Positions 33,810 to 46,239 of a DNA stretch of 64,000 nt are shown here, one piece after another (within the stretch, counting starts at the first letter, position 1; every line of letters begins with the position of its first letter). This DNA is from Omphalotus guepiniiformis (Eukaryota > Basidiomycota > Agaricomycetes > Agaricales > Omphalotaceae). Both the position numbers and the translations under genes were made by a program. The stretch lies in the NCBI GenBank assembly GCA_028554645.1, contig JAQOOI010000015.1, positions 62,001 to 126,000 on the forward strand, in the 5' to 3' direction. The notes under the pieces are model-generated. The model was not told where the DNA came from, searched no databases, and saw nothing but the letters and a program-made list of their open reading frames with translations.

Positions 33810-35146
33810 TGTGTTATACACTATTTGAATACTCAACATGAGCAATCCGACCACAGGTTCTATGGTGAGCAGCTAGCACAAGTGTAAGTAGCTAGTTAGT
33901 GGATGGGTTTCACCTGAGTCTCTATGTGACATCATTCTTTCTGCTTGGTGCACTAATATGCTCTCATATTCTGTCTCTTCAGTCTGGATTCTCTTTTCCA
34001 GCTTTTCTCTTTTCTCTATCCTGAATACAGAAGCAATCAGACTTGTGCAACAAGTAAAGGAGGCTTAGTAGATAATCACAATCATCTGGTGCAGTTTTCT
34101 TTCTCAATTTACTTTCTCTCCATTGATCTTTGTTCACATGAGCCTTCTAGCACCTCTCTTTACAATGTGTGTGTTAATATTGTACTACTCACTTTGACAA
34201 GATGGCCTATTTTTTTATGAACAGCCTCCCTCCCTCTATCCCTTCCTCTGTTCCTCTACTCACTTTATTTCAAAATCACTTGTGACTTTATGGTACCTAC
34301 CTATCTTCTTTTTCCTTCTTTTCTTCTTTTTTTTCTCCTCTTCTTTTCTTCCTTCCTCACTTGCTTGTCTCTACCTATGTTGTGCTGATTTATATGGGTC
34401 CACTCCTTCTATTCTCTACATCTCCCCATCCATCCTTCTATACTATCAAGATATCCTTCTCATTTTTCATTCTTCCCCCTCTAATCACCTCTTTATTCCT
34501 GCTATCATTCTTTCCTCTCTCTCTATTCTTGCTATTCCACTCTGCATCCAATTCTCTCTTCTACTTACCACTTTCTTCCTCATCCATATTCAATTTATCC
34601 CCTATCTGTATCCTCATTCTCAACCTCATTCTCCCTAACATCCTCACCCTCATCTTTGCTACTCTCTTCATCTCTAATCTATCTTCTCTAACTTCAACAG
34701 GTTTCTGTCACTCCACATAGCTCTAGTTGGGGTTTAGGTCTGGTCAGTTCACTATTCAGTGTCCCAGCAGTGAGTGTTGCTCTGAGAGAAGCCATGCTCC
34801 ATATGGTATATTTGAGTCTCCTCTGTATTATTCACTTACACTGGAATTGGTTCCATGCTCAGGAGTCCTTGTTCTTCTACTTGTACTTGACACTGACACT
34901 TACCATCATTAGATGCCATTTCCATCTCCAAGACTTTCATTCAAAGAATTAGGTTTACTTTATTGCTGAAGACATTTATCTTCTCTTGTATATTCTCATA
35001 CTGGTCACAGTGACCTTATATATTCCCAGTCCAATCGCCTCAATTCTTAGTACAATCCCTACCTACCAGAGATCCTCTCCGAATAGCCAAAGTAATCTCA
35101 AATGCGCAGCCCGGTGCAATTAACACAAGTTGATAGTATGTATTAT
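33810..35146. other. Gene-poor, pyrimidine-rich region
   Basis: From about 34190 to 34720 the plus strand is almost entirely C and T with long T and CTT runs. Stop-free frames there follow from base composition and have no family signature. The rest is AT-rich with no recognised gene. It may be decayed repeat DNA, but no terminal repeats are visible. Confidence 0.5.
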
Positions 35147-35320
35147 GTCGGAGCCGCAGGGGCTCAAGGTAAGGTATACTCGCCAAGAAATAACATCAAC
35201 AAGCCTGGACTAGCACACAATATATACAGTACTAGTCGGAGCCGCGGGGGCTCAAGGTACCCTCGCCAAGAAATAACTTCAACAAGCCTGGACTAGCGCA
35301 CAATATATATAGTACTAGTA
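35147..35320. repeat. 88-bp tandem duplication
   Basis: Two near-identical units begin gtcggagccgc at 35147 and 35235 and share ggggctcaaggta, ctcgccaagaaataac, tcaacaagcctggactagc and cacaatatata. The second unit is 5 bp shorter inside and is followed by a short actagt run. No coding function is evident. Confidence 0.85.
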
Positions 35321-36574
35321 CTAGTACTTACGTCTGCTCATGCGGTCTTATGTAGGCAGAAATTCATTCAATCAAACCCACCGAAACTGAAACAAAGGCC
35401 TAATCCAAAGTCACAGGCCACATACAGAAAAGTCACCCGCTCAACGGGCTCAATTCCACCTGAAAGACATGTTCCATTCAGTCAGGAACCAGGAACGAGG
35501 ATCCGGTTCCGTACGTGGGGAGAATGGTGAATCCGAATATACGCACGCACACTCTATGAATAGAAGTGAATGGATGGGGAAGGTATGGTAAGGTACCAGC
35601 AGGTACCAGAGGTGACTGCGCATCCACCAACTCGGAGTTGTAAGTATTACTTTCTCCGCGAAAATGTCACTGTACCATCGATATGTGACAATTCTACACT
35701 CGGAACTCGAAGACAGCGGGAAGGATCGACTTGAGGATCGACATGTTTGACATCTATCGAAGACATGGGTTCAGTATTCATGTAGGCCCGGGGTGACCGT
35801 TGGCAGACACAGGAATTCGTTATGATGGGAGGTATGATATATTCCTTGAGGTATGTACATATCGATATCTTGTATAACCAAAATAGAAGAGCTCGAGTGC
35901 TTGCCGTAGTCGTAGTAACCATTAACAGTTACCAGGACGAAAGCCAAATCATGCGACTGAGGTGAAAACCAATAATGATCGATCGGAATGCAATAACGGG
36001 GCTGGGGACAGGGGACAGAGACCAGGCGTATCGGGAGAGGAAAAGAAAATATAATGTATACTATTACTTGGATAGCTATGCCGTAGAGGGGAAAAAACCG
36101 TTGTCGAGGGTCCGAGAAGGGAAAATTCAAGCTAGGACAGAACAGAACAGAACCCCGAAATGGCAACCAGGGAGCAAAAGAGTCGCCAAAGTAGGAGTCA
36201 TAACATAGGCAGCCAGGGAAGGACGAACCAGTCATCGTTCTGAGAGTCCAAATTCTATGAGAGGCTGGAGATCGGGAGGGGGTATGCAAAACGGCGAAAC
36301 AAGACGGTCTATAAAAAGACCAAAACGGAGACAGACAACCCGCAATAGACTCACAGAACAGAAACGTGAGACTGTGTTGCGAGGAGAAGGAGGGAGAGGG
36401 GTGAAGTGTAAAGAGAAGAAAGTAGAGAATAAGATAACGTGGCAGTGAAAAAAAGGAGGAATAAGCGAACGATGCGAGGATGGATAAAGTCAAGCCCAAT
36501 CATGTCATTACAATGTATGCGTGCGAAGGTCCAACATCCAAAAGAAAAAGGGAAAAATCCGCGTCGCGATCCGG
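35321..36574. other. 3' region of the GT2 gene, no gene recognised
   Basis: Downstream of the GT2 synthase stop. A long stop-free minus frame (36499-35771) begins with TTG, has strongly biased Ser/Phe/Leu/Pro composition and matches no family, so it is treated as non-coding. Confidence 0.5.
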
Positions 36575-38451
36575 CTAGCTTGCAAAACCCATCTGCGCCT
36601 CTCCTCTCCGTGTAACGCCAGCGGCATAATAAGCATCAACTTCCTCCTCGTCCCCAACATCCCCTGACCTTCTCGTACTTGCCTGCCGTCTCCCAAACGT
36701 AGCGTTCCCTACCGAACCACCGACGGTATTACCGACCATCGTACCACTGCTCCCACCATTAGCAAAAGGATTCTGTTGCCGATCATAGAGAGGAGAGTTG
36801 TCCGGCGTGCCAGCGAGTTTCCGGAAATCGGAGGTTGGTGGAAAAGACTTCTCGTCAGGCGTTGACCCCGAAGATCCATCTTTTCCTGCATCCTGTTTGT
36901 CCATGGCTGCAGTGGCGGCGGCGATGTCACCAATACCAGTACGAGTACCCCAACCAGTCTGATTAGATTTGGAATCAACGTTTAAAGAGGGAAAACAACA
37001 AGACGTATGCGCACCTCGTGTAATGTACATAATGCATAAAGCTTCATTATTGCGAAGTAGTATCCGAAGAGAATAAATGCTGGAACGTGTATTATGTCTT
37101 GTGGGCGAGTCCAAAGATGGGGAAGCAGCTTCGCTGTGCGTGTAGCGGTCAGCCAAACAAGGTATGATAACAAGATGTTCCTTTTTGCAGAGCGTCAGTG
37201 AAAGTGTTCTTAGGGCGTCCATCAATTCAAGACCTACCACCACGGCAAATGATAACCGCCCTGGTCGACAGGGATTGTACTCTTGTAAATTAGATATGCG
37301 ACCAAACAAGGGCCAGCGAGTAACGTGAATGGGTTGAATAACTTGTCCACCTGCAACCAAAGGACCTCAGTCAGACAGTGCTCAGGTAACCGTGCCTTTA
37401 CTCACCATCGTATAAGCAACGTATGGATGCGCCGTCCATATATACCGTTCCGTGAAAAGACTCCTCAAATCACTACGCCATGTATTTCTCGTCCACCTTA
37501 GCACTTGCTTCAAGAACCGCCAGTTGGGTTTCATCGTACTCAACAGTTCAGCCTCCTTACAACATTGCACATATGTGCTCCATCCGTGACTGACCATCCA
37601 CCGAGTAAGGAACTTGTCGTCACCCGAATTAAGTTGGTATTTCCCAAGCCAGTAATCGTGTGTAAAACCATGAAGAAATTCTGGGTCTTTAAGAATGATC
37701 GTTCGATAGGCGGCTGTACGTCCAGAGAGACAAGGTAAACCTCCGTCGATGTGAGTCGAGGAAGAAATCTCGATGTTTCGGATAGTAAGCCGAAAAGCGG
37801 CTAGAACCTCCCACACCGTCATTCGGTCCCCGCAAGGCTGTACGCGCTGGCTGGTACCAACGCCGCCAACTTTTTGATCCTCGAAACAAGCCAAGACATA
37901 GGGTAAAAGCGTTGGCGGCCAGATGGCGTCGTCGTCGGCGAAGACAATGATGTCAGTGGTGGTGTTTTTGATACCATGGCTCATCTGCAAACGCTTGTTC
38001 GCAAAAGGCACAGTCAAAACGCGAATACGCTCTGGGTCAACTGCGTTGGCGAGCGCTTGAAGTGGCCCCAACATTTTTTCTTCCGTGATGATGAGGATCT
38101 CTTTTGGCTTGCCAACAAGCCAACTCCTCGCTGCCTCCTTGAACTCCTCACCGGCATCAATTGTTGGTACTATGATAGTAACATCTTCTTCGGCGATGTA
38201 GGTTGGGTTTTCGGGTAGCGGGACTGGTCGGTAGGTGAATGAGGCAGTAAGACGTATGCAATACCAAAGATATCGGTAGAAGCTAAAAAGACAAGAATTC
38301 AGCTGGGCGTGCAATTCGTAGCAAAGGTAGAAGCAAACCCTATTACACCAAACGGTACGACTGGAATAGTTCGTCAGGAAAAAGTGAGCCACACCTCGAA
38401 TGTTTTTGCGAACTCACAAATTGGAAAATTATCAGATGTCAGGTAAAGCAT
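36575..38451 (-). CDS. Membrane glycosyltransferase family 2, Cps1-like polysaccharide synthase
   Basis: Five exons are proposed: 38451-38395, 38302-37406, 37350-37241, 37180-37015 and 36958-36575 (537 aa). The first exon is uncertain; everything from 38282 inward is firm. The GT-A core shows VTIIVPTIDAGEEF, the DxD-type DIIVFADDDAIWPP, the acceptor region GFTHDYWLGKYQLNSGDDKFLTRW and the processive-synthase motif RWTRNTWRSD. C-terminal exons add membrane spans (LFNPFTLLAGPCLVAYLIY, NILLSYLVWLTATRTAKLL, IIHVPAFILFGYYFAIMKLY) and a disordered cytosolic tail. The closest remembered relatives are fungal Cps1-type synthases, which include the hyaluronan synthase of Cryptococcus. Product and donor are not certain. 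Several acceptors fit the second exon, so the N-terminus may differ. Confidence 0.82.
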
Positions 38452-38706
38452 CTGCGCATATACTCAAGGAAAGACTGAGATCTGGTAGACCGAAGCCCGC
38501 TACTGAGGCGGAAACAGCGGTAGCCAAGGATCAAGTGGGAAAGGATGGTGCAGGAGGAGGAGGAGGACAAGGGGGATGGTAATAATGTATGACGGCCCTT
38601 CCTCTTACGTTACGATCACATATCCGAGGCGGAGCTTGAATTCAATTCTGAATCTGAATAATATTTATTTATAATATGTATGTACGAGAATGTCGTGACC
38701 ATCTGT

Positions 38707-39291
38707 CTTTTTACACTACAAACAGGGCAACATTTCCCGCATGGGAAACTTGCCGCTATTTGCTTCGAAATATTATTTGTTTGGATCTTTACATTTGACT
38801 TGTACAAATAAAGCTTTGTTGTGTGTGAAATAAAGGGTTTTGTGTGATCGATTCTAGTCGCCTTACTTGAGGTTTGCCGGCGGCAAACCATCATTTCTTT
38901 CCTGTGACATTTATTATAAATGTCGGCCGGGAAACTAAATGGGCAATTACCGGGCAATCACCGGGCAACTACCGGGCAATCACTGGGCAATCAACGGGCA
39001 ACCCAGACTACCGTTGATTGCCCGTTGATTGCCCATTTAGTTTCCCGGCCGACATTCTAAATAAATGTCAAGGGAGAAAACGGCAAAGTTGCCATGTATT
39101 TGGCACTCACTTTGTCACGTGCGAAACTCCCCAAATTGTCACTGAAAATTCCCTCAAAAGGCCACAACTTTTACGTGCGAAAAACTTTTTTAATTTCTTT
39201 GAAAATGTACAAGTCTATATAAATAGTATTTCAAAGCAAATGGCAAGTAATTTCGCTTACGTGAAATATTGCCCTCCTTGTAGTGTTATCT
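38707..39291. mobile_element. Foldback-like palindromic element
   Basis: A large imperfect inverted repeat is centred near 39,005. The inner arms (about 38914-38949 and 39031-39067) share gacatttAt..Aaatgtc-like ends around ggccgggaaactaaatgggcaat. The outer arms (about 38710-38815 and 39205-39290) share tgtacaagtc, gaagcaaat.gc, gaaat.ttgccct and ttgtagtgt. The centre has an 11-nt tandem of gggcaatcacc-like units. Reading outward, both arms encode related peptides (CPFSFPADI.NKC and ISKQ.A..F....CP.CSV), so the element may derive from head-to-head copies of a coding sequence. No target-site duplication was identified. Confidence 0.6.
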
Positions 39292-42200
39292 GCACTCCTG
39301 TCAGCACTATATCATTATGTGTTCTTTCCGCCACCTATCAATATATCAATCCTCATATCTCTCAGTACTGTATGTCGTCCCTTGCGAGGACGAAAAGGGA
39401 GACTAAACGCTGCTATACCGCCGGATATGTAATTCAAACCCTGCTTGGCTACCTCGGCGACGTCACCGCGTTAACGCAAGAATGTGCCAAGCCAAAGTGA
39501 GCTCAGCGTTTGGCTCCTTCTTGACTTCTACGATTCTACCTAACAGTGCTACAATTTATTGTTGAACAAACTAGCTCAGTTTTCGACATCTCCCGAGTTG
39601 ACTACGGTAAGAGGTGTCACGATGCTACCAGCTACCTGTTACCTTTCCGCAGTAACAAAATGTGAAACGTCGCGTGCAATAAGTACGACCTTCGGTATTT
39701 GGCGCACGAACGGTTCATCACCTTTCATCAACCCAGTGGGTACTACAACTGCATTGCCCGGCCATGCCTTAGCCCCGCTATTCGCTGGGCAAGCGCTAAA
39801 AGTTTACCGCTAGCTCTACACTACAATGATGCCGAGACCACTGAAGACAGCATGTATGTATGTATGCGCTTATATTTTTAGGATGGCATATCAGCTCACC
39901 CAACAGAAGAAAAGAAAGTGGGGCCGCCCGGGTCGAGTCCGGAACTCTTCATAATTCCCAACGCATCGTGGGCTCTCGTGGGCTCCAACCAATCGTTCCG
40001 TGATGCAACCTGTGATGCTTCTCTACATAACGCCATTATAGAAAATCACTGGCAACGCGTACACATGAACAGTATATGCCGCATATACATACATGGCTGG
40101 CCCAAAAGTCCGGAACGGTATGCTCTATCACCTGCCTTGGGCTATATATTTTTCTCAGCTGCAAGTTGTCCACGTAGATCTGGTTACTCTTTGGGACAAG
40201 AACTCGAGGGTTTCGCGAAAACGCGTACGAGAACGGAGTCATTTTGTCCCTCGTATGTAAGCCAACCTTACCACTGCATCGGGCCGCAGGTACTACATAC
40301 CTTCCGATACTACTCATCAATGCAGCACAAAAGTACACCCATTTGTTGTGATATACTCCCATAAGCTTTTCCGACATCCGTACATATGGTGAATCGACTC
40401 CGATTAAACAACGACTCTAAGCAAAGTTGGGGCAACTGAACCATTGAGTACAAAAACACTTTTATGAGTTCAGAAACACCTTTGGGAAGGATAATGCCTT
40501 CAGATGCGAATCAATACTGTCGCATATACTCAAAATAAGCCCCTGGCTAGAACCCTCTTTCATGACTCAGAGCTGTTTACTTCTAACACCAGATCGGTAA
40601 GAGTATTTCTCATTCACACCCACTGTGTGTCAAAGCTGTTCTAAATAAGCATATATGATTTCGGGGTGCACAACTCGACCGCTTCATAGCTAAAGCTAAC
40701 ATGAACTTGTATGGGATTTAAGCAGTCAGTTAAGCGGTTGGTGGTGTTTTAATTCCATTTCCTCTAATATAACTTACACTGTACTAGTCAAACTCGGGTG
40801 TAAGCAGGTTCAAAGGAAACATATTTCTGAATGTAAGCGTTAAAAGTCGAATTGAGATAAATTCTGTCTCTAACCTCCAAATTCAACATATTCTAATTGA
40901 AAGTAGAATACAGACCTATGGGTCACACTTCACAATATTCAATTCAGACAATTTAGAACACACAGGATTCTACTATCAATCAGCTCTGCCTTGGCCTGCT
41001 GTCAGCCTCCGAGGCTTTGGTCGCAGTGCTGCGATGAACCAACCTCTGTTAATGCGACGAATCTTGGAGTTACCCCGGGATTGTTATCATGATCTCGGGG
41101 CACAATTTGCAGCCCAGTTCTAAGGTGAATTCTGTGCTAAAATCAGTGTCTTCCCTCCTTAAGTCCTGATGCCAATGGTGACCCTCCATTCAAGTGCACA
41201 GCCTAGCAAGAACATTGACACCGATAGCCGCACCTGATCTTTAGTGACTAATAAGTGCACCATGGCCGTGATCATCGTGCATTCGAGCTTCCGAGACAAG
41301 TATGTTCATACTATTCGCTATGTCTGTGGCATTTCGATCTTGTCGGGGGTATTCGAAAGAAGTCCTGCTATTATTGTAGCAAAGTGTATTTAAACTCACT
41401 ACAGTCATGAATGAGCCAACTTCAGGCCAACTTCAGCAGGGAGGCAACAGCGCTGTGTCCGATGCCCGGGAACTTTGATCTGCAGATCAACGTGTCGCGC
41501 AATATGCATGCGTATGATGCTGGAATGATGATCGTTGAACGACGAGCACCGGTGGCAGCCTTGCAGGTACCAGTCAGTGGTGTTAAGGCGCTTCCGACAG
41601 ACGAGTTGGGACCGCCCAAGGACAATTTGGTTATCGGCATCTTGGGCTATACAGATGTCACTCACCGCAATCCATTATAATTCTGTACGGGGTGCGATTT
41701 GGAGCGATGTCAATGAGTAAGCATATAGTCATGGACTTGCGTGATTGACATGGAATAGACCCAGTCATTGAGGCACAGTTGAATCTGATGCTGCGCAGCG
41801 CGTAAGTATCGGATAGGTCTTTTATTACTGATCTGATTACTATTATCTCCAGAGCTCGCTAAATACAACACAACTGTGAGTCCATTTCTCAAAGAATGGT
41901 ATGGAGAGTGCTGTACCTGGAATATGGAACCTTGCAACAGTGAAAATCCGGAGAAAGGGTATGAAAGGGTATTTAGACTTTTGACCTTTCCAGAGCGACC
42001 GTTGCTAGAGGCGATGTGCTTTATTTCTTCATGAAAGCTCAAGGGGCACTGGAAATACTGAATGTAGGCCACGCTTTGCACGTCCCCACGGGAGATGTGG
42101 TTCATCCCCTGGCCGCCGCCTTCAGCCCTGCTTCAGCCAAGAGGGCTGAGCTTCTGATGAAGATGAAACTGATCATCTGTGGACTCCGTTGCAGCTCGTT

Positions 42201-42710
42201 GGAGCCAAAAGCTATCAGGAGATAAGCAGAGTAAGGATATAGGTATCGATAATCGCACAGCAGGGTAACCGTATAACAAGCACCTGAAGATAAACTGTTC
42301 CCACCCGGGCATCACTAAGCTTTGCAGGCCAGTGACAAGATAGGCACATGTCCCGCTTCCGAGGGAGTAGGGGGAAAAGAACCCGAAAATAACAGCGCAA
42401 AGCAGCTATTGCAAAGGCGCATATACTCGCAATTTACGAGCCATGTATGTAGGTCGGCAGAATACATCGCCGGATTGGAGAGTCATGGGAGCAAATTAAG
42501 GTTGAAGCTGAAGTTCAAAACAATGCGCAGAAATCTGCCAGGAGAACGGGTGATGAATGCTTTGATCCAGACGATGCTGAGACAAAAACCTGGCCAAGGA
42601 CGCTGCAGAATGGAAGGTTAACATAAGAAGCTTTGCCAGCTTCAAGCACCGCAGCGAATGTGACGCATACTCCGGCACGTGATTAATACTACCCTTGGTC
42701 GAGCACCACG
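39292..42710. other. 3.4-kb region without a recognised gene
   Basis: Several short ATG frames exist (for example 41411-41680 and 42016-42225 on +), but they do not join into a model with family support. 40380-41400 is AT-rich and looks like decayed intergenic DNA. The last 0.3 kb is the promoter of the J-domain gene. Confidence 0.5.
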
Positions 42711-44740
42711 ATGAGCTCGAGTTCACCACTTCCTTCGCGACCTTTAATACCACATATAGTATCCAATTGTTCTTCCTGCAATACGTCATTCGAATTTCCG
42801 GTTCCGTCTCCTCAACCTCGTCCAGGCACTCTCCTACAAATCAAATGCTTTTCCTGCCAGTCACTTACTTCGCATGCATTCTACCCGACTCAGATTCCCG
42901 CACATTATTCAAATCGCTCTTCAAGTAGCGGCGTTAATGGCTGGACAGGAGGAGAAAAAGGAGGGGCATCGTCGTCATTTGCGGGAGGAATGGGAGGGAG
43001 GAAAGGGAGGAAGATTGGTACGCAGGAGCGACCGCTCGAGACTGGGTATTACGATATCCTTGGTGTCCCAGTAACAGCTACGAGCGATGATATAAAGAAA
43101 GCATATCGTAAGTGCACTCTATCCTACTTCTCACTTATAAGGTCTCCATACTACTTTTGTCAAACAGGCCGTCTCGCTATCAAACATCACCCTGATAAAA
43201 ATCCAGACGATCCGCAAGCAGAAGAGAGGTTCAAGTCTATCGCTATTGCATACCAGACACTCTCTGACCCTGCACTACGTGCCAAGTACAACGAATTTGG
43301 GCCGAAAGAGTCTGCACCTGAGGGTGGGTATGTTGATCCGGAAGAAGTCTTCTCGGCAATATTTGGAGGAGAGAGATTTGTGCCGATCATTGGGCAGATC
43401 AGCCTTGCGAGGGATATGAAGGCGGCGCTGCAGGAGGCGGAGGAGGCGGAGGAAGATGATGGGACTAAGAGGGTGAAGGATTCCAAGGGGAAAGAAATAT
43501 TGAGCGAGGAGGAGAAGGCGCGGAAGGAGGAAAAGGATAGAAAGAAGGCTGCTGAGGTTTGTTCTTGTCACCTGGACCGTTGGAGCGGTGACGTTGAATG
43601 TGATAATTTGAACAGAAAGCTGCTGCGAGAGCAGAGAGGATTAACAAGCTCGTGGAGAACCTCGAGCGCAAGCTTGGGATATTCACCGAATCGGCTACGG
43701 GTCCTGATGATCCTGATGTGTCAAGGAGTTGGAAGACGATATGTGAACTCGAGGCGGAGTAAGTGACTTCTCAGCCAACTCAGTCTTCTGCTAACAGATT
43801 GACTCGTCTATGTAGAGATCTTGCGCGCGAATCATATGGTCCTGATCTCCTACAAGCAATTGGCTTTGTCTATGTCTCCAAGGCCAAGCACAACCTCGCG
43901 ACGAATCAGTCGTTCCTCGGCGTGGGTGGATGGCTGCATAATGTGCAAGGGAAATATCATGTTTTCAGTGAAACGTGCGTCAATTTGTTCTCCCTTTGAC
44001 GCAACTGACGATCTTCTCTGTCTTCATCCGACCCTCTTTTAATGTAGTGTATCAACCCTCCGCTCTGCTATTGAGCTCAAATCCGTGTTTGATCAGATCC
44101 AGGCGGCCGAAAAGGCAGGGAACCTTTCACCTGAGGAGAAGAAAAAGCTTGAGGAGCAGGCGGCAGAGAAGGGTCTGCAAGCTTTGTTCAAAGTTTGTTT
44201 TTACTCCCGTTAATATCTTGGCTCCATTTTTTACTCATCTGCACACAGGGCACGAAACTAGAAATCGAATCTGTTCTTCGGGAGACGTGTGATCGGGTGT
44301 TAGAAGACCCGAATCTGACAAGAGAGAAAGCACAATTGAGGGCTGTTGCTATGCAAGTTTTGGGAGAGGCATATATGGGGGTTAGAGGTTCGACGACGGC
44401 TTCACCGGGTGGTTCAGCCTCGCCAGGTGGTGCAGGTGCCGCTGGTGCAGGTGGTCACTCGTCCCATGCTTCAAGATCGTCGGCAGGTGCAGGGGTGGGT
44501 TCAAGCACAGCGTCGGGGAGGACTTCGCCTTCAGCTTCACCTAGGCCTACTTCTGGGTCGGGTCTTGGAGGGATGTTTAGTGGGCTTGGGTTTGGAGGCG
44601 GGGCTACGAGTGCGGGGGCGAGTCCAGGTGGCGGAAATAGGAGGGCTAGTAGAGGTGGCGGGATGTGGGATGATAGTGAGTATGTGAGGGTCGATACGAG
44701 GAATAGTCGAGCGCGGGAGTCGAGACCTGGAGGAGGGTGA
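42711..44740 (+). CDS. J-domain protein with DnaJ-X domain (Caj1/Djp1-like)
   Basis: Hsp70 co-chaperone. Six exons: 42711-43107, 43168-43556, 43616-43758, 43816-43974, 44048-44192 and 44249-44740 (574 aa). The N-terminal region has two CxxC pairs (NCSSCNTSF and IKCFSCQSL), a possible zinc ribbon. The J domain follows, [35 protein letters not shown], with HPD reconstituted across the first intron. The X-domain shows [20 protein letters not shown], a charged coiled coil, [31 protein letters not shown] and a late helical block. The C-terminus is a Ser/Gly/Ala-rich tail. Yeast Caj1 and Djp1 act in the cytosol, at membranes and in peroxisomal import; the exact role here is inferred. Confidence 0.9.
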
Positions 44741-45100
44741 GTGAGTGGAGAAGAAAGGATGTTTTACTTTCATACTGTTACTCCTGGTTCAGGCACTCAT
44801 CTAGTCAAGTAGTGTACATGCTTTACGACTTCACTAATTCATTCATGCATATGGAATGAGAATTGTATTTATATAGACGAATATTATACTTGTAGAGTAT
44901 TGCATTATCCCTTGACGACACCAGTAACTCAAAATGTGTTGTATGAGTTATAATCAGAAGTTTAGAGCATAAAAACAGCGTGGTTCATTTCAGTTCAGTT
45001 CAGTTCAGTTCATAAGCTAGACGGGAGCATCTTCATACTCGATAATAAAACCACCCCAAGGACTGATATCGTTAACTTCTCAAACCCACTCATAACGCAT
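44741..45100. other. Convergent spacer with (CAGTT)n microsatellite
   Basis: 3' flanks of the J-domain and glyoxalase genes. A pentanucleotide repeat, cagtt x4, lies at 44991-45010. Nothing else is seen. Confidence 0.55.
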
Positions 45101-45904
45101 TTACAGATTGAAAGCACCCGGGACAATTTCAATCCAATAGCTAAGTAGATGCTCAGTGATCAGCGCAAGTCACAGAAGCTATACAAATGAACAAGTAACA
45201 CATACCCGTCAGGATCCAAAATAAACGCAATGTGTCTCATCTTTCCTTCACTAGGCTTCTTCTTGAACTGAACCCCGAGCTTTTCGAACCTCTCGCAAGC
45301 TTTCTCGACATCGTCCACGGTAATAGCGATGTGTCCGAATCCTCTGCCAGGATCGGAGTTGCCACTAGAGTAACCTTGAAAGGTGGCATCGGACTCGGTG
45401 CCGTGGTTGTGGGTCAATTCAAGAACGCCTATGTAGATGTACAGATGTATCACGTTAGTAATGATAGGATTGGAGTGGATTGGCATACATACCCTCGCGA
45501 GCAAATCGATGTTTTTCTTTTTCCTCAGCACTCATCGATCCGTAGATGTTGTCCTTATCAAAAGCCAAAAAGTACAATGTAAAGTCGCCCATATTTTTCT
45601 CTAGTATAATTCTGTGTCAAACCTCGGGAATCCCGCACTGACGATGGGCGCTACATACCAGATAAAAGATCCATCCCGATTATCTACTAATGGATAAGAA
45701 GGTCAAGTCATATAGACGATAAGGCTTTGCATACCTCCGTATAAAATTGCAGAGATACTTTGGGATCCTTCACACGAATCATCGTGTGGTTGAACTGGAA
45801 TCCAAGGCAGGTGAGTGCATGTTTCAATGGCAGCTCCGAAGCCAGCACTTCGAATTGTATGGTCGACGCACCTGGAAGCTGGACGTTTCAGCCGTTCGAG
45901 GCAT
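45101..45904 (-). CDS. Lactoylglutathione lyase (glyoxalase I)
   Basis: Converts the methylglyoxal-glutathione hemithioacetal to S-lactoylglutathione. Six exons: 45904-45872, 45794-45735, 45683-45659, 45600-45493, 45428-45206 and 45140-45101 (162 aa). The start is [31 protein letters not shown]; the third exon is only 25 nt (IIGMDLLS). The four metal-ligand positions are recognisable: H in FNHTMIRV, E in [10 protein letters not shown] in [11 protein letters not shown] and E in YWIEIV. Length and single-domain form match the short eukaryotic class. It lies head-to-tail downstream of adenylate cyclase, with about 335 bp between. Confidence 0.92.
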
Positions 45905-46239
45905 GATGAGAGATTACAGAGAAGAGCTTGAGATAGAACATCGTTTTCACGGGTATGGTTTTATACGCAGGAGGATCATTCCCCTTGTGAAGTCATCGTT
46001 CTCACAATGCTTGATAATCGCACATAACTTATCCGGCTATTCGGCAGGCACACCCCCTTCAACTCTCAATGCAAGGGATCCAAAATGAAGCAATGCAAAA
46101 TAAGATAAATGCAATTGGGGGGTTAATACTAGAACAAATGCGGGAGAAGGTACAGCTTTGGATATACACGACAAAGTTCGGACACAATTACAGACCTAAA
46201 ATAGAAAAAGAGAAAAAAATAGACAAGAGATGAGAATTA
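45905..46239. other. Spacer between adenylate cyclase stop and glyoxalase start
   Basis: Contains the 3' flank of the cyclase gene and the glyoxalase promoter, both on the minus strand. No other feature is seen. Confidence 0.45.

Noticed and set aside
34282..34720. Overlapping plus-strand frames encoding hydrophobic peptides
   Set aside because: They come from a C/T-rich low-complexity tract; the hydrophobicity follows from composition.
35771..36499. 242-codon open frame on the minus strand downstream of the GT2 gene
   Set aside because: It begins with TTG, is dominated by Ser, Phe, Leu and Pro as expected from a pyrimidine-rich strand, and matches no family.
38616..39500. Two divergent frames with similar peptides as possible genes
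   Set aside because: They coincide with the two arms of the palindromic element, so the similarity is explained by the DNA repeat.
41411..42225. Two ATG frames (41411-41680 and 42016-42225) that might be exons of one gene
   Set aside because: No donor-acceptor pair joins them convincingly and neither resembles a family.
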